Assembly (NCBI GenBank): GCA_023432225.1
Contig: JAEYUW010000045.1
Location: 427,620-491,619, forward strand
Direction of reading: 5' to 3'
Length of the DNA: 64,000 bases
From: Verrucomicrobiota bacterium
Lineage (GTDB): Bacteria > Verrucomicrobiota > Verrucomicrobiia > Opitutales > Opitutaceae
Shown here: in pieces, positions 50,214-58,022 of the stretch
Layout of the letters: the number at the start of each line of letters is the position of its first letter
Position numbering within the stretch: the first letter of the stretch is position 1
Program-made: the position numbers and the translations under genes
Notes under the pieces: generated by a model
The model's database searches: none
The model's input: the letters and a program-made list of their open reading frames with translations, nothing else
What the model was told of the DNA's origin: nothing

Positions 50214-52135
50214 ACTCGCCCCTCGGCAAGGTCCTCTACGGTTCCGCGTTCTGCGTCGTCGCGCCCGCGTTGCTCGCCGCGTGGGCGGTCTGCCTCGATG
50301 CGCGCTCACTCGCCTTGCCGGCGGTGCATTCACCCGCTGCCGGAGCGACCTTGATGGCGCTCGGCGCCGGACTCTTGGCGCGCGCCATGTGGGATCTGTG
50401 GCAACGCGGCGGCGGCTTGCCGATGAACGCGTTTCCGCCGCCGCGACTGGTGACGGCTGCCGCCTACGCGTGGCTGCCGCACCCGATTTACGTGGGATTC
50501 GTTCTCCTTGTCACCGGTGTGGCACTTTTCTGCGGCAGCGCGGCGGGTCTCTGGATCGTCACACCGATGACGGCGCTCGCGCTGATCGCGCTCGTGGTCG
50601 GCTACGAAAGCATCGATTTGCGAAAACGTTTCGGTTCCGCTGCGCAGCCGCGTCCGTGGCTTTCGCTCCCGATCGCCTCGAACGAAAGTCCTGCTTTCTC
50701 GCAACGCCTCGCCACCGCGTTCCTCGCGTTCGGCGCGTGGGCGGTCGCCTATCGCGCCAGCGCGCTGCTCGGCGCCGGTCGCGCGCCGCTCGACACGATG
50801 CTGCCCTTCGAGCGCCAGTGGCCGGTCTGGGAATGGACCGCGGTCTTCTACCTCGGCGCTTATCTCTGGATCGCACTCGCGCCCTTCGTAGCAAAGACGC
50901 GGGCCGACCTGCGCGAGTTTGGCGCGAGCGCACTTTGGGGCACTGCTATCATCGGCTGGTGCTTTCTGGCCTTCCCGCTCGTGGCCGTGCCGCGCGCGCT
51001 CGATCTTTCCTCCTTCGCCGGCGCCGCGCTCCAGCTCGATCGCGACTACGACACCGCCTCCTGCGCCTTCCCATCGTTTCATGTTTTCTGGGCTTTGGTG
51101 GCCGCGCGCGTCTGGTCGGGCCGCTCGAAGAACGCGGTGAGTTGGCTGATCGCGGTGGCAATTTCCCTCAGCTGTCTCACCACGGGCGCGCACTCACTGC
51201 TCGACGTGATCGCGGGCGTCCTGGTGTATGGGCTCGTCGCGCGGCGATTCGCCGTTTGGGAAGTGCTGCGCGCCGCCTGCGAACGCATCGCGAATGGCTG
51301 GCGCGACTGGCGCGTCGGTCCGGTGCGAATCATCAACCACGGCGCCTACGTCGGCCTCGCGGCCGCGGCGGGCGTGGCGCTGGCGATCCTGCTGCTCGGG
51401 CCGTCTTGGACTGGGCGCGTCGTGTTCGTCGCCCTTTGCTCGCTGGTCGGGGCCGGCGCTTGGGGCCAATGGCTCGAAGCGTCATCGCAACTTTCGCGTC
51501 CGTTCGGTTATTTCGGCGGTCTCTTCGGCGGGGCGATTGGCGTGGCGTTCGTGCATCTCTGGGACGGCACGGGCTGGCCCCTCGCGGCTGCTTACGCGGT
51601 GGCGGCAACCGTCATCCAAGCCACTGGCCGGTTGCGTTGCCTGACCCAAGGCTGCTGCCACGGGCGACCGATCGACGAAGCCCGTTGGGGTATTCGTTAC
51701 AGCCAGCCGCTCTCGCGCGTCTGCAAGCTCGCACGACTCGACGGCGTGCCGCTGCATCCGACGCCGCTTTACTCGATCGTCGGCAACATCGTGATTCTCG
51801 GTCTGCTGCTGCGGCTCTGGCACGAGCGCGCGGAAAGCGGCCTCATCGTTGGCGCCTACCTGCTGTTCAGCACGTGCGCGCGTTTCATGGAGGAAGGCTA
51901 TCGCGGCGAGCCGCAGACCGCGCGCTTCGCCGGCTTGCCCATCTACCAATGGCTGGCGCTCGGCTGTTTTCTTGCCGGCATCGGGCTGACATCGTTCGCG
52001 ACGCCGCGCGTGTCCGGCGCCGGCGGCGTCAGCTACATCGCTCTCCTCGCAAGTCTGCCGATCGGCGCGTTGGTGTGGTTCGCCATGGGCGTGGACTTCC
52101 CCGAGTCTTCCCGCCGCATGTCTCGACTCGCGTAA
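50210..52135 (+). CDS. membrane fusion protein: methyltransferase-like, PAP2-like and Lgt-like parts
   Basis: This 641-residue polytopic protein seems to join three membrane enzymes. Residues 1-145 resemble isoprenylcysteine/phospholipid methyltransferases (AWLPHPIYVGF, then YESIDLRKRFG). Residues 205-350 carry PAP2-type motifs: CAFPSFHVFWAL (about 285-296) and SCLTTGAHSLLDVIAG (about 321-336), with both histidines and the aspartate. Residues 370-600 resemble prolipoprotein diacylglyceryl transferase, including RLRCLTQGCCHGRP and LHPTPLYSIVGN. The arrangement suggests successive lipid modification in the inner membrane, but substrates are unknown. It overlaps the upstream lipocalin-like gene by four bases. 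Confidence 0.75.
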   Translation: MNSPLGKVLYGSAFCVVAPALLAAWAVCLDARSLALPAVHSPAAGATLMALGAGLLARAMWDLWQRGGGLPMNAFPPPRLVTAAAYAWLPHPIYVGFVLLVTGVALFCGSAAGLWIVTPMTALALIALVVGYESIDLRKRFGSAAQPRPWLSLPIASNESPAFSQRLATAFLAFGAWAVAYRASALLGAGRAPLDTMLPFERQWPVWEWTAVFYLGAYLWIALAPFVAKTRADLREFGASALWGTAIIGWCFLAFPLVAVPRALDLSSFAGAALQLDRDYDTASCAFPSFHVFWALVAARVWSGRSKNAVSWLIAVAISLSCLTTGAHSLLDVIAGVLVYGLVARRFAVWEVLRAACERIANGWRDWRVGPVRIINHGAYVGLAAAAGVALAILLLGPSWTGRVVFVALCSLVGAGAWGQWLEASSQLSRPFGYFGGLFGGAIGVAFVHLWDGTGWPLAAAYAVAATVIQATGRLRCLTQGCCHGRPIDEARWGIRYSQPLSRVCKLARLDGVPLHPTPLYSIVGNIVILGLLLRLWHERAESGLIVGAYLLFSTCARFMEEGYRGEPQTARFAGLPIYQWLALGCFLAGIGLTSFATPRVSGAGGVSYIALLASLPIGALVWFAMGVDFPESSRRMSRLA

Positions 52136-52189
52136 GCGCGCGCACTTTTGGGGTTCCCTCGCACGGACCTGCGCCCCATCCCATTCAAC

Positions 52190-53584
52190 ATGTCGTTCGC
52201 CTCCCTCGGCCTTTCCGAGCCCCTCCTTCGTGCCGTCGCCTCGCGCGGCTACGAGGCGCCCACTCCCGTCCAAACGGCGGCGATCCCGGCTGTGCTGCGC
52301 GGCGCGGACGTGTGGGCGTCGGCGCAAACGGGCTCGGGCAAGACGGCCGCGTTCGCGCTGCCACTGCTCGAACTGCTCGGCACGCGACGCCCGGGCGGGG
52401 CGCGCCGGCTGCATTCACTCGTGCTGGTGCCGACGCGCGAATTGGCCGCGCAGATCGGCGACTCCTTCCGCACCTACGCGCAGCATCTGCCGACGTCGGT
52501 CAAGGTCGTCACGGTTTTCGGCGGCGTATCGATCAATCCGCAGATGATGACGCTGCGCGGTGGCGCCGATGTCGTCATCGCCACACCCGGCCGCCTGCTC
52601 GACCTCGTCGACCACAACGCGCTGTCGCTCGCGACCGTCTCCACGCTCGTGCTGGACGAGGCCGACCGTCTCTTCGACCTCGGCTTCGCGGATGAACTCA
52701 ACCGCATCCTCGGTCTCCTGCCGCCGCAGCGGCAAAACCTGCTGTTCTCGGCCACGTTTCCGCCCGACGTGCAGCAGCTCGCCGCCGCGTTGCTACGCGA
52801 CCCGGTGCGTATCGAAGTGCCCGTCGAGCCGGCAACAAAGCCCGACATCCTCCAGCGCGCGATCGAAGTCGATGTGCCGCGCCGCACGCAGCTGCTGCGT
52901 CACTTGATCGAGACGCACGACTGGCCGAGCGTGCTCGTGTTCGTGGCGACCAAATACGCCACCGAGCACGTCGCGGAGAAACTTCGCAAGGCCGGCCTCA
53001 CCGCCACCGCGCTCCACGGCGAACTCAGTCAGGGCGCACGCACGCAGGCGCTGGCCGATTTCAAGGCGGGCAAAGTCCGCGTGTTGCTCGCCACCGACGT
53101 CGCCGCGCGCGGCCTCGACATTGTTCGCCTGCCCGTCGTCGTGAACTTCGACCTGCCCCGCTCCGCCACCGACTACGTGCACCGCATCGGCCGCACGGGC
53201 CGCGCCGGCGAGAGCGGCGTCGCCATCAGCTTCGTCAGCGCGAGCACCCACGCGCATTTCCGCCTCATCGAGAAACGCCACCACCTGGACATCCCGCGTG
53301 AGCAGATTGCTGGCTTCGAGCCCGTCGAAATCGACGCTCCGGCGCCCAATCCCACCGGCGGCATCAAAGGCAAGCGGCCCAACAAAAAGGACAAGGCGCG
53401 CGCCGCCGCCGCCCGCGCGCAGAATGCCGCATCGGCGCCAGAGTCGCATTCGCCGGCGCCGCGGCCTCCGCTGCCTTCGGCTTCGAGCAAGCCGGCGCGC
53501 AGCGTTCCCTTCGCCGAACCGCTTTTCCCGCTCGATCCGGCGCGACCCTCTTTTCGCTTCCGCCCGCGCGGCCGCCGCCCGTAG
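52190..53584 (+). CDS. DEAD-box RNA helicase, RhlE-like
   Basis: This 464-residue helicase has all motifs in order: F and Q motif (MSFASLGLSEPLLRAVASRG, TPVQTAAIP), Walker A ASAQTGSGKTAAF, PTRELAAQ, TPGRLLD, Walker B VLDEADRLFDLGF, SAT (LFSATFPPDV), then the second domain with ATDVAARGLDIV and HRIGRTGRAG. The C-terminal tail (about 380-464) is basic and low-complexity. RhlE-type enzymes remodel rRNA or mRNA. The start at 52190 is chosen for the usual opening. Its stop TAG is part of a GTAG word, and a GTAGCGG repeat starts 12 bases later. Confidence 0.9.
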   Translation: MSFASLGLSEPLLRAVASRGYEAPTPVQTAAIPAVLRGADVWASAQTGSGKTAAFALPLLELLGTRRPGGARRLHSLVLVPTRELAAQIGDSFRTYAQHLPTSVKVVTVFGGVSINPQMMTLRGGADVVIATPGRLLDLVDHNALSLATVSTLVLDEADRLFDLGFADELNRILGLLPPQRQNLLFSATFPPDVQQLAAALLRDPVRIEVPVEPATKPDILQRAIEVDVPRRTQLLRHLIETHDWPSVLVFVATKYATEHVAEKLRKAGLTATALHGELSQGARTQALADFKAGKVRVLLATDVAARGLDIVRLPVVVNFDLPRSATDYVHRIGRTGRAGESGVAISFVSASTHAHFRLIEKRHHLDIPREQIAGFEPVEIDAPAPNPTGGIKGKRPNKKDKARAAAARAQNAASAPESHSPAPRPPLPSASSKPARSVPFAEPLFPLDPARPSFRFRPRGRRP

Positions 53585-53595
53585 TCAATCCGCTC

Positions 53596-53658
53596 GTAGC
53601 GGAATTCGTGAGAATTTCGCCGCGCTCGTCACCACGAAAGCCTCACGGCTTCCGCTAC
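53596..53658 (+). repeat. GTAGCGGAATTCG...TTCCGCTAC palindromic repeat
   Basis: It shares gtagcggaattcgt followed by agaatttcgccgcg with the element at 29875, and the right half cgaaagcctcac followed by gcttccgctac. Both copies are 63 bases, so they are clearly the same family. It lies between two helicase genes. Confidence 0.9.
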
Positions 53659-53751
53659 ACCTCAGGCGTTCACGCAACGTGTCCGAACGCCGCGAGCACG
53701 TCGCGCGTGTCCTGACTTGTCTCGCGCGACACGCTGCGTCGTTGTGAAGCG

Positions 53752-56385
53752 ATGTCGTCGACGGCTCCGGCTCCCCTTGCCCCTGCGCCGGGTCTCTCGC
53801 ACCCGGACGCGGTGCTCGATCGTTTTCTCACGGTGATGGCCGGCCGCGGCATCACGCTTTACCCGGAGCAGGAAGAAGCCGTCCTCGAGCTGTTCGCCGG
53901 CAACAACGTCATCCTGAACACCCCCACGGGCTCTGGGAAATCCCTCGTGGCGGCCGCGCTGCATTTCAAAGCGCTCTGCGCCGGTCAGCGGTCCGTCTAC
54001 ACGTGTCCGATCAAGGCGCTGGTGAACGAGAAGTTTCTCTCGTTGTGTCGCGACTTCGGTCCGGAAAACGTCGGCATGATGACCGGCGATGCCTCGGTGA
54101 ATCCGCACGCGCTCGTTCTGTGCTGCACCGCCGAAATTCTCGCCAACATGGCCCTGCATCGCGGCGAACGCGCCGAGATCGCCGCCGTGATCATGGACGA
54201 GTTTCATTACTACTCCGACGCCGAGCGCGGCTACGCGTGGCAGGTGCCGTTGCTGACGCTGCCGCAATGCCGCTTTCTCCTCATGTCGGCGACGCTGGGC
54301 GCGACCGGTTTCTTCGAGGAAGAACTGACACGCCTCACCGCCGCGCCGACGAAAACCGTCCGCAGCGACCGCCGCCCGGTGCCGCTGGAGTTCGAATACT
54401 CCGAAACGCCGCTCGCCGAGAAAATCACCGAGCTGCTCGCTGCCGAGCGCGCACCGATCTACCTCGTGCACTTCACGCAACGCGCCGCGTCGGAAGCCGC
54501 GCAGGCGCTGATGAGCCTCAACGTTTGCACGAAGGACGAGAAAGCCGTCCTCGCGACCGAGTTGGAGCGCTTCAAGTTCAACAGCCCCTACGGCCGCGAG
54601 ATGAAGCGCTGGCTGCGCCACGGCATCGGCGTGCACCACGCCGGCTTGCTGCCGAAATACCGCATCCTCGTCGAACAGCTCGCGCAGCGCGGCCTGCTCA
54701 AACTCATCTGCGGCACCGACACGCTGGGCGTCGGCATCAACGTCCCGATCCGCACCGTCGTCTTCACGCAGCTTTGGAAATACGATGGCCAGAAGGCCGC
54801 CGTGCTGAACGTCCGCGATTTCCGCCAAGTCGCCGGTCGCGCGGGTCGCGCCGGTTACGACGCGAAGGGCTACGTCGTCGTGCAGGCGCCGGAGCACATC
54901 ATCGAGAATAAGCGCGCCGAGGAAAAAGCCGCCGCCGATCCGGCCAAGAAAAAGAAACTCGTCAAACGCAGCGCGCCCGAAGGCACTGTCAGCTGGGACG
55001 CGAAGACGTTCGAGCGCCTCATGACCGCGCCGTCGGAGGAGCTCGTGTCGCGCTTCGCCGTCACGCACGGCATGCTGCTGCTCGTGCTCAGCCGCGACGC
55101 CGACGGTTGCCGCGCGATGCAGAAGCTCATTCGCGACTCCCACGAAACACCGACGAAGAAAAGCGCGCTGCGCCGCCGTGCGTGGCAGCTCTTCCGCGCG
55201 CTGATCGAGCGTGGCATCGTGAAGATCATTCCGCGTCAGTTGAGCGGGCGTCGTCTGCAAGTGAACGTCGAGCTGCAGGACGATTTTTCGCTGCACCAGG
55301 CGCTCTCGCTCTACCTCATCGACACGCTCCCGGTCCTCGATCGCGAAAGCGCGGACTACCCGTTCGACGTGCTCACGCTCTGCGAAGCGATCGTCGAGGA
55401 CCCCGATCAGATCCTGCGCAAGCAGGTCGATCGCCTGAAGACGGAGAAGCTTAACGAGCTGAAAGCCGCCGGCGTGCCCTACGACGAGCGCATGGCGCAG
55501 CTCGAAGAAATCACCGAGCACCCGAAGCCGAAGCGCGAGTTCCTCTACGACACCTTCAACGCCTTCGCCGCCGCCCATCCGTGGGTCGAACAGGAAAACG
55601 TCCGCCCCAAGTCGATCGCGCGCGAGATGTTCGAGCGTTACCTGTCGTTCGCCGACTACATCCGCGAATACGGCCTCGAGCGCGGCGAGGGCCTGCTGCT
55701 GCGCCATCTGATGCAGGTGTTCAAAGTCCTCGCGCAAACCGTGCCCGAGTCGGCGAAGACCGAAGCCGTTGTCGAGATGGAGGATTATTTCCGCGAACTC
55801 ATCCGCGGCATCGACTCGAGTTTGCTCGAGGAATGGGAGCGCCTGCGCAATCCCGAGTTCGTCGCCGCCGAAGCCTCCGACAAACCGGCGCGCCCTGCGT
55901 CGTTCGACATCACGCGCGACGCCGCGGCCTTCAAACGCACGATCCGCACCGCCGTGCTCGGCTTCCTGCAGGACGTCGCCGCGCGCGACTGGGAAGCCGC
56001 CGCAGCGCGGCTCGCGTTAAGTAGCGCAGGCGTCCCGCCTGCATCGGACCAATCCGCCGGCGAGACGCCCGCGCCACCAGGAACATCCGCCCCCGACACT
56101 GGAGGGCGACGCTCCGTCGTCGCCGAGTCCGAAGCGCGCCGCATCGAAAAAACCTTCCTTCCCTATTTCGAAGCGCGCGGCCGCTTCCGTCTCGATCCCG
56201 AAGGGCGCGCCGCCGTCAACACGCACTTCATCGACGATGCCGATCCGTGGGAGATCGCGCAGGTGCTGATCGATCCGGAAGGCGCGAACGACTGGGAAGT
56301 CGTGTTCACGTTGTCGCTCGTCGACTCGCGCGCGGCCTCCACGCCGGTGCTGCGCTTCGAGTCGGTGCATGCGATCGGGAGCTGA
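53752..56385 (+). CDS. DExH RNA helicase with C-terminal DUF3516-like region and an in-frame repeat insertion
   Basis: This 877-residue Ski2-like helicase has Walker A TPTGSGKS (57-64), IMDEFHYYSD (DExH, 149-152), SATLG, and the second domain with HHAGLLPKYR, CGTDTLGVGINVPIRTVVF and QVAGRAGRAG. The C-terminal half (about 400-877) looks like DUF3516. Residues about 757-793 (SSAGVPPASDQSAGETPAPP then GTSAPDTGGRRSVVAE) are encoded by two palindromic intergenic repeats and are Pro/Ala/Ser-rich, probably a flexible insert between structured helices. The protein may unwind structured RNA in decay. It follows another helicase gene but need not be in an operon with it. Confidence 0.85.
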   Translation: MSSTAPAPLAPAPGLSHPDAVLDRFLTVMAGRGITLYPEQEEAVLELFAGNNVILNTPTGSGKSLVAAALHFKALCAGQRSVYTCPIKALVNEKFLSLCRDFGPENVGMMTGDASVNPHALVLCCTAEILANMALHRGERAEIAAVIMDEFHYYSDAERGYAWQVPLLTLPQCRFLLMSATLGATGFFEEELTRLTAAPTKTVRSDRRPVPLEFEYSETPLAEKITELLAAERAPIYLVHFTQRAASEAAQALMSLNVCTKDEKAVLATELERFKFNSPYGREMKRWLRHGIGVHHAGLLPKYRILVEQLAQRGLLKLICGTDTLGVGINVPIRTVVFTQLWKYDGQKAAVLNVRDFRQVAGRAGRAGYDAKGYVVVQAPEHIIENKRAEEKAAADPAKKKKLVKRSAPEGTVSWDAKTFERLMTAPSEELVSRFAVTHGMLLLVLSRDADGCRAMQKLIRDSHETPTKKSALRRRAWQLFRALIERGIVKIIPRQLSGRRLQVNVELQDDFSLHQALSLYLIDTLPVLDRESADYPFDVLTLCEAIVEDPDQILRKQVDRLKTEKLNELKAAGVPYDERMAQLEEITEHPKPKREFLYDTFNAFAAAHPWVEQENVRPKSIAREMFERYLSFADYIREYGLERGEGLLLRHLMQVFKVLAQTVPESAKTEAVVEMEDYFRELIRGIDSSLLEEWERLRNPEFVAAEASDKPARPASFDITRDAAAFKRTIRTAVLGFLQDVAARDWEAAAARLALSSAGVPPASDQSAGETPAPPGTSAPDTGGRRSVVAESEARRIEKTFLPYFEARGRFRLDPEGRAAVNTHFIDDADPWEIAQVLIDPEGANDWEVVFTLSLVDSRAASTPVLRFESVHAIGS
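56021..56127 (+). repeat. two palindromic repeats inside a helicase coding sequence
   Basis: 56021-56077 begins gtagcgcaggcgtcccgcct as in the intergenic element at 30876, and ends gagacgcccgcgccac (the intergenic copy ends ctac). 56100-56127 begins tggagggcgacgctccgt as in the elements at 10961 and 37815. Both stay in the reading frame with no stop codon. The first copy's CTAC end has become CCAC. Confidence 0.85.
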
Positions 56386-56505
56386 GATCGGCCTTTTTTC
56401 TGTCCCGTCCCGCCCCTGTCCGACCGCCGACGGCGCTAAAATTCGCGCAAGACGCGCGGGAAAATCTCCTGCCGCGGTGTTATGAGATAGTCGCCCCTTT
56501 TGCCC

Positions 56506-57783
56506 ATGAACGTCCTGAAACTGTATCCGGTCCTGGCTTGTTTCTCTCTGCTGCCTGCGTTGTGCGCGGACGCCGCCGCTCCGACTCCGCTCCCGGTGGC
56601 CCCGCCTGCGGCAGCCGGCTTCTCGCCGGAGCGGCTCGACGCATTGCACCGTCGCCTCGCGCGCGACGTCGATGCGGGCAAATACTCGGGTTACATCGTG
56701 CTGCTCGCGCGGGACGGCCGGATCGTGGATTGGCGGGCGCACGGGTGGCAGGACATCGCGGCGAAGACGCCGCTGCAGCGCGACTCCATCATCCGCATCT
56801 TCTCGATGTCGAAGATCGTGACGTCGGTCGCAATCCTCACGCTGCTTGAGGACGGAAGGCTGAAGCTCGATGACCCCGCGGAGAAATACCTGCCCGCTCT
56901 AAAAAACCGCCAAGTCGTCACCGGAGGAACACCCAGCGCGCCCGTCCTCGTGCCCGCCCAGCGACCGCTCACGATCCGCGACCTGCTCACGCACACCGCC
57001 GGTTATTACTACGACGCCGCGTGGTCCGCCGACGCGTTGCCCATGGAGCTGATGCAGCGCGAAAAAACCTGGGAGGCCGCCAATCTCGACGAGTTCATCG
57101 AGCGGGTCGCCAAGCTCCCGCTCCACGAGCAACCCGGCACGCGCTATCGCTACGGGATCAGCACCGACATCCTCGGCGCGATTGTCGAAAAAGCCTCCGG
57201 CCAGCGGCTGGACGTCTTTTTCCGCGAGCGCATTTTCGCGCCGCTCGGCATGCACGACACCAGCTTCTGGGTGCCCGCCGAAAAACGCGCTCGCATCGCC
57301 ACGATCTACGAACGCGACGCCTCCGGCCAACTCGTGCCGAGCGCTTGGGCAAATCTCAACAACGCCGGACCCGACCGCGGCGTCCTCAGCGGTGGCGGCG
57401 GTCTCTACTCGACCGCGGCCGACTACGCCCGCTTCGCGCAGATGCTCCTCAACGGCGGCCAGCTCGACGGCGTGCGCATCCTCGGCCGCAAGACCGTCGA
57501 ACTCATGACGCAAAACCACCTGCAGCACCTCGCTGATCCGCATCCGTTCGGCGCCCGACCGCAAGGTTTCGGCCTCGGCGTGCGCGTGCTCACGAATCTC
57601 GGCGAGAGCCACACGCTCGGTTCGCCCGGCGCGTTCGGCTGGGACGGCGCCGCAACGACCTTTGCGCAGATCGACCCGAAGGAACGCACCGTGGCGCTGA
57701 TGCTGTTCCAGCACGTGCCGTTCAATCAGGACGACATCATCGCGACGTTCACCAACGGCTACTACTCTGCCCTCGTCGACTGA
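56506..57783 (+). CDS. secreted beta-lactamase-family serine hydrolase
   Basis: This 425-residue protein has a signal peptide (VLKLYPVLACFSLLPALCADA). It has the class C beta-lactamase/esterase fold: SxxK as FSMSKIVTS, the Tyr motif RYRYGISTD, and HTLGSPGAFGWDGAA in place of the KTG box. LTIRDLLTHTAGYYYD is typical of the EstB/serine hydrolase group. It is probably an esterase or a D-aminopeptidase-like enzyme rather than a true beta-lactamase. Start MNVLKLYPVL at 56506 is preferred to a TTG six bases upstream. Confidence 0.88.
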   Translation: MNVLKLYPVLACFSLLPALCADAAAPTPLPVAPPAAAGFSPERLDALHRRLARDVDAGKYSGYIVLLARDGRIVDWRAHGWQDIAAKTPLQRDSIIRIFSMSKIVTSVAILTLLEDGRLKLDDPAEKYLPALKNRQVVTGGTPSAPVLVPAQRPLTIRDLLTHTAGYYYDAAWSADALPMELMQREKTWEAANLDEFIERVAKLPLHEQPGTRYRYGISTDILGAIVEKASGQRLDVFFRERIFAPLGMHDTSFWVPAEKRARIATIYERDASGQLVPSAWANLNNAGPDRGVLSGGGGLYSTAADYARFAQMLLNGGQLDGVRILGRKTVELMTQNHLQHLADPHPFGARPQGFGLGVRVLTNLGESHTLGSPGAFGWDGAATTFAQIDPKERTVALMLFQHVPFNQDDIIATFTNGYYSALVD

Positions 57784-57801
57784 GCCTCGCGGCAGAACGT
57801 G

Positions 57802-57872
57802 GTGGGAGGGGCTTAACGCCCCGACGTTGAACGCACGCCGAGCGTCGGGGCGTAGAGTCCCTCTCGCCGCGC
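57802..57872 (+). repeat. GGGGCGT hairpin repeat before icd
   Basis: It holds ggggc-ttaac-gcccc and cgccccgacg / cgtcggggcg with a 16-base loop. It begins 19 bases after the hydrolase stop codon. The remaining 150 bases up to icd contain no gene I can support and should carry its promoter. Confidence 0.7.
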
Positions 57873-58022
57873 CCGGCCGAGCTTCGGAGGCTCAGGGCCA
57901 TCAGCACAACTTAACGCCCGGCCCTCAAAAATATCACGCGCGCCTCTGACGCGACGGCGCGTGGGAATTGCCTTTGACCGGCCTGCGCGCGCGGGCCTAA
58001 CGTTTTTGCTCTCTCCACCACC

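Noticed and set aside
56506..57783. Antibiotic-resistance beta-lactamase
   Set aside because: The SxxK motif is present, but the KTG box and overall sequence fit the general serine hydrolase/esterase group.
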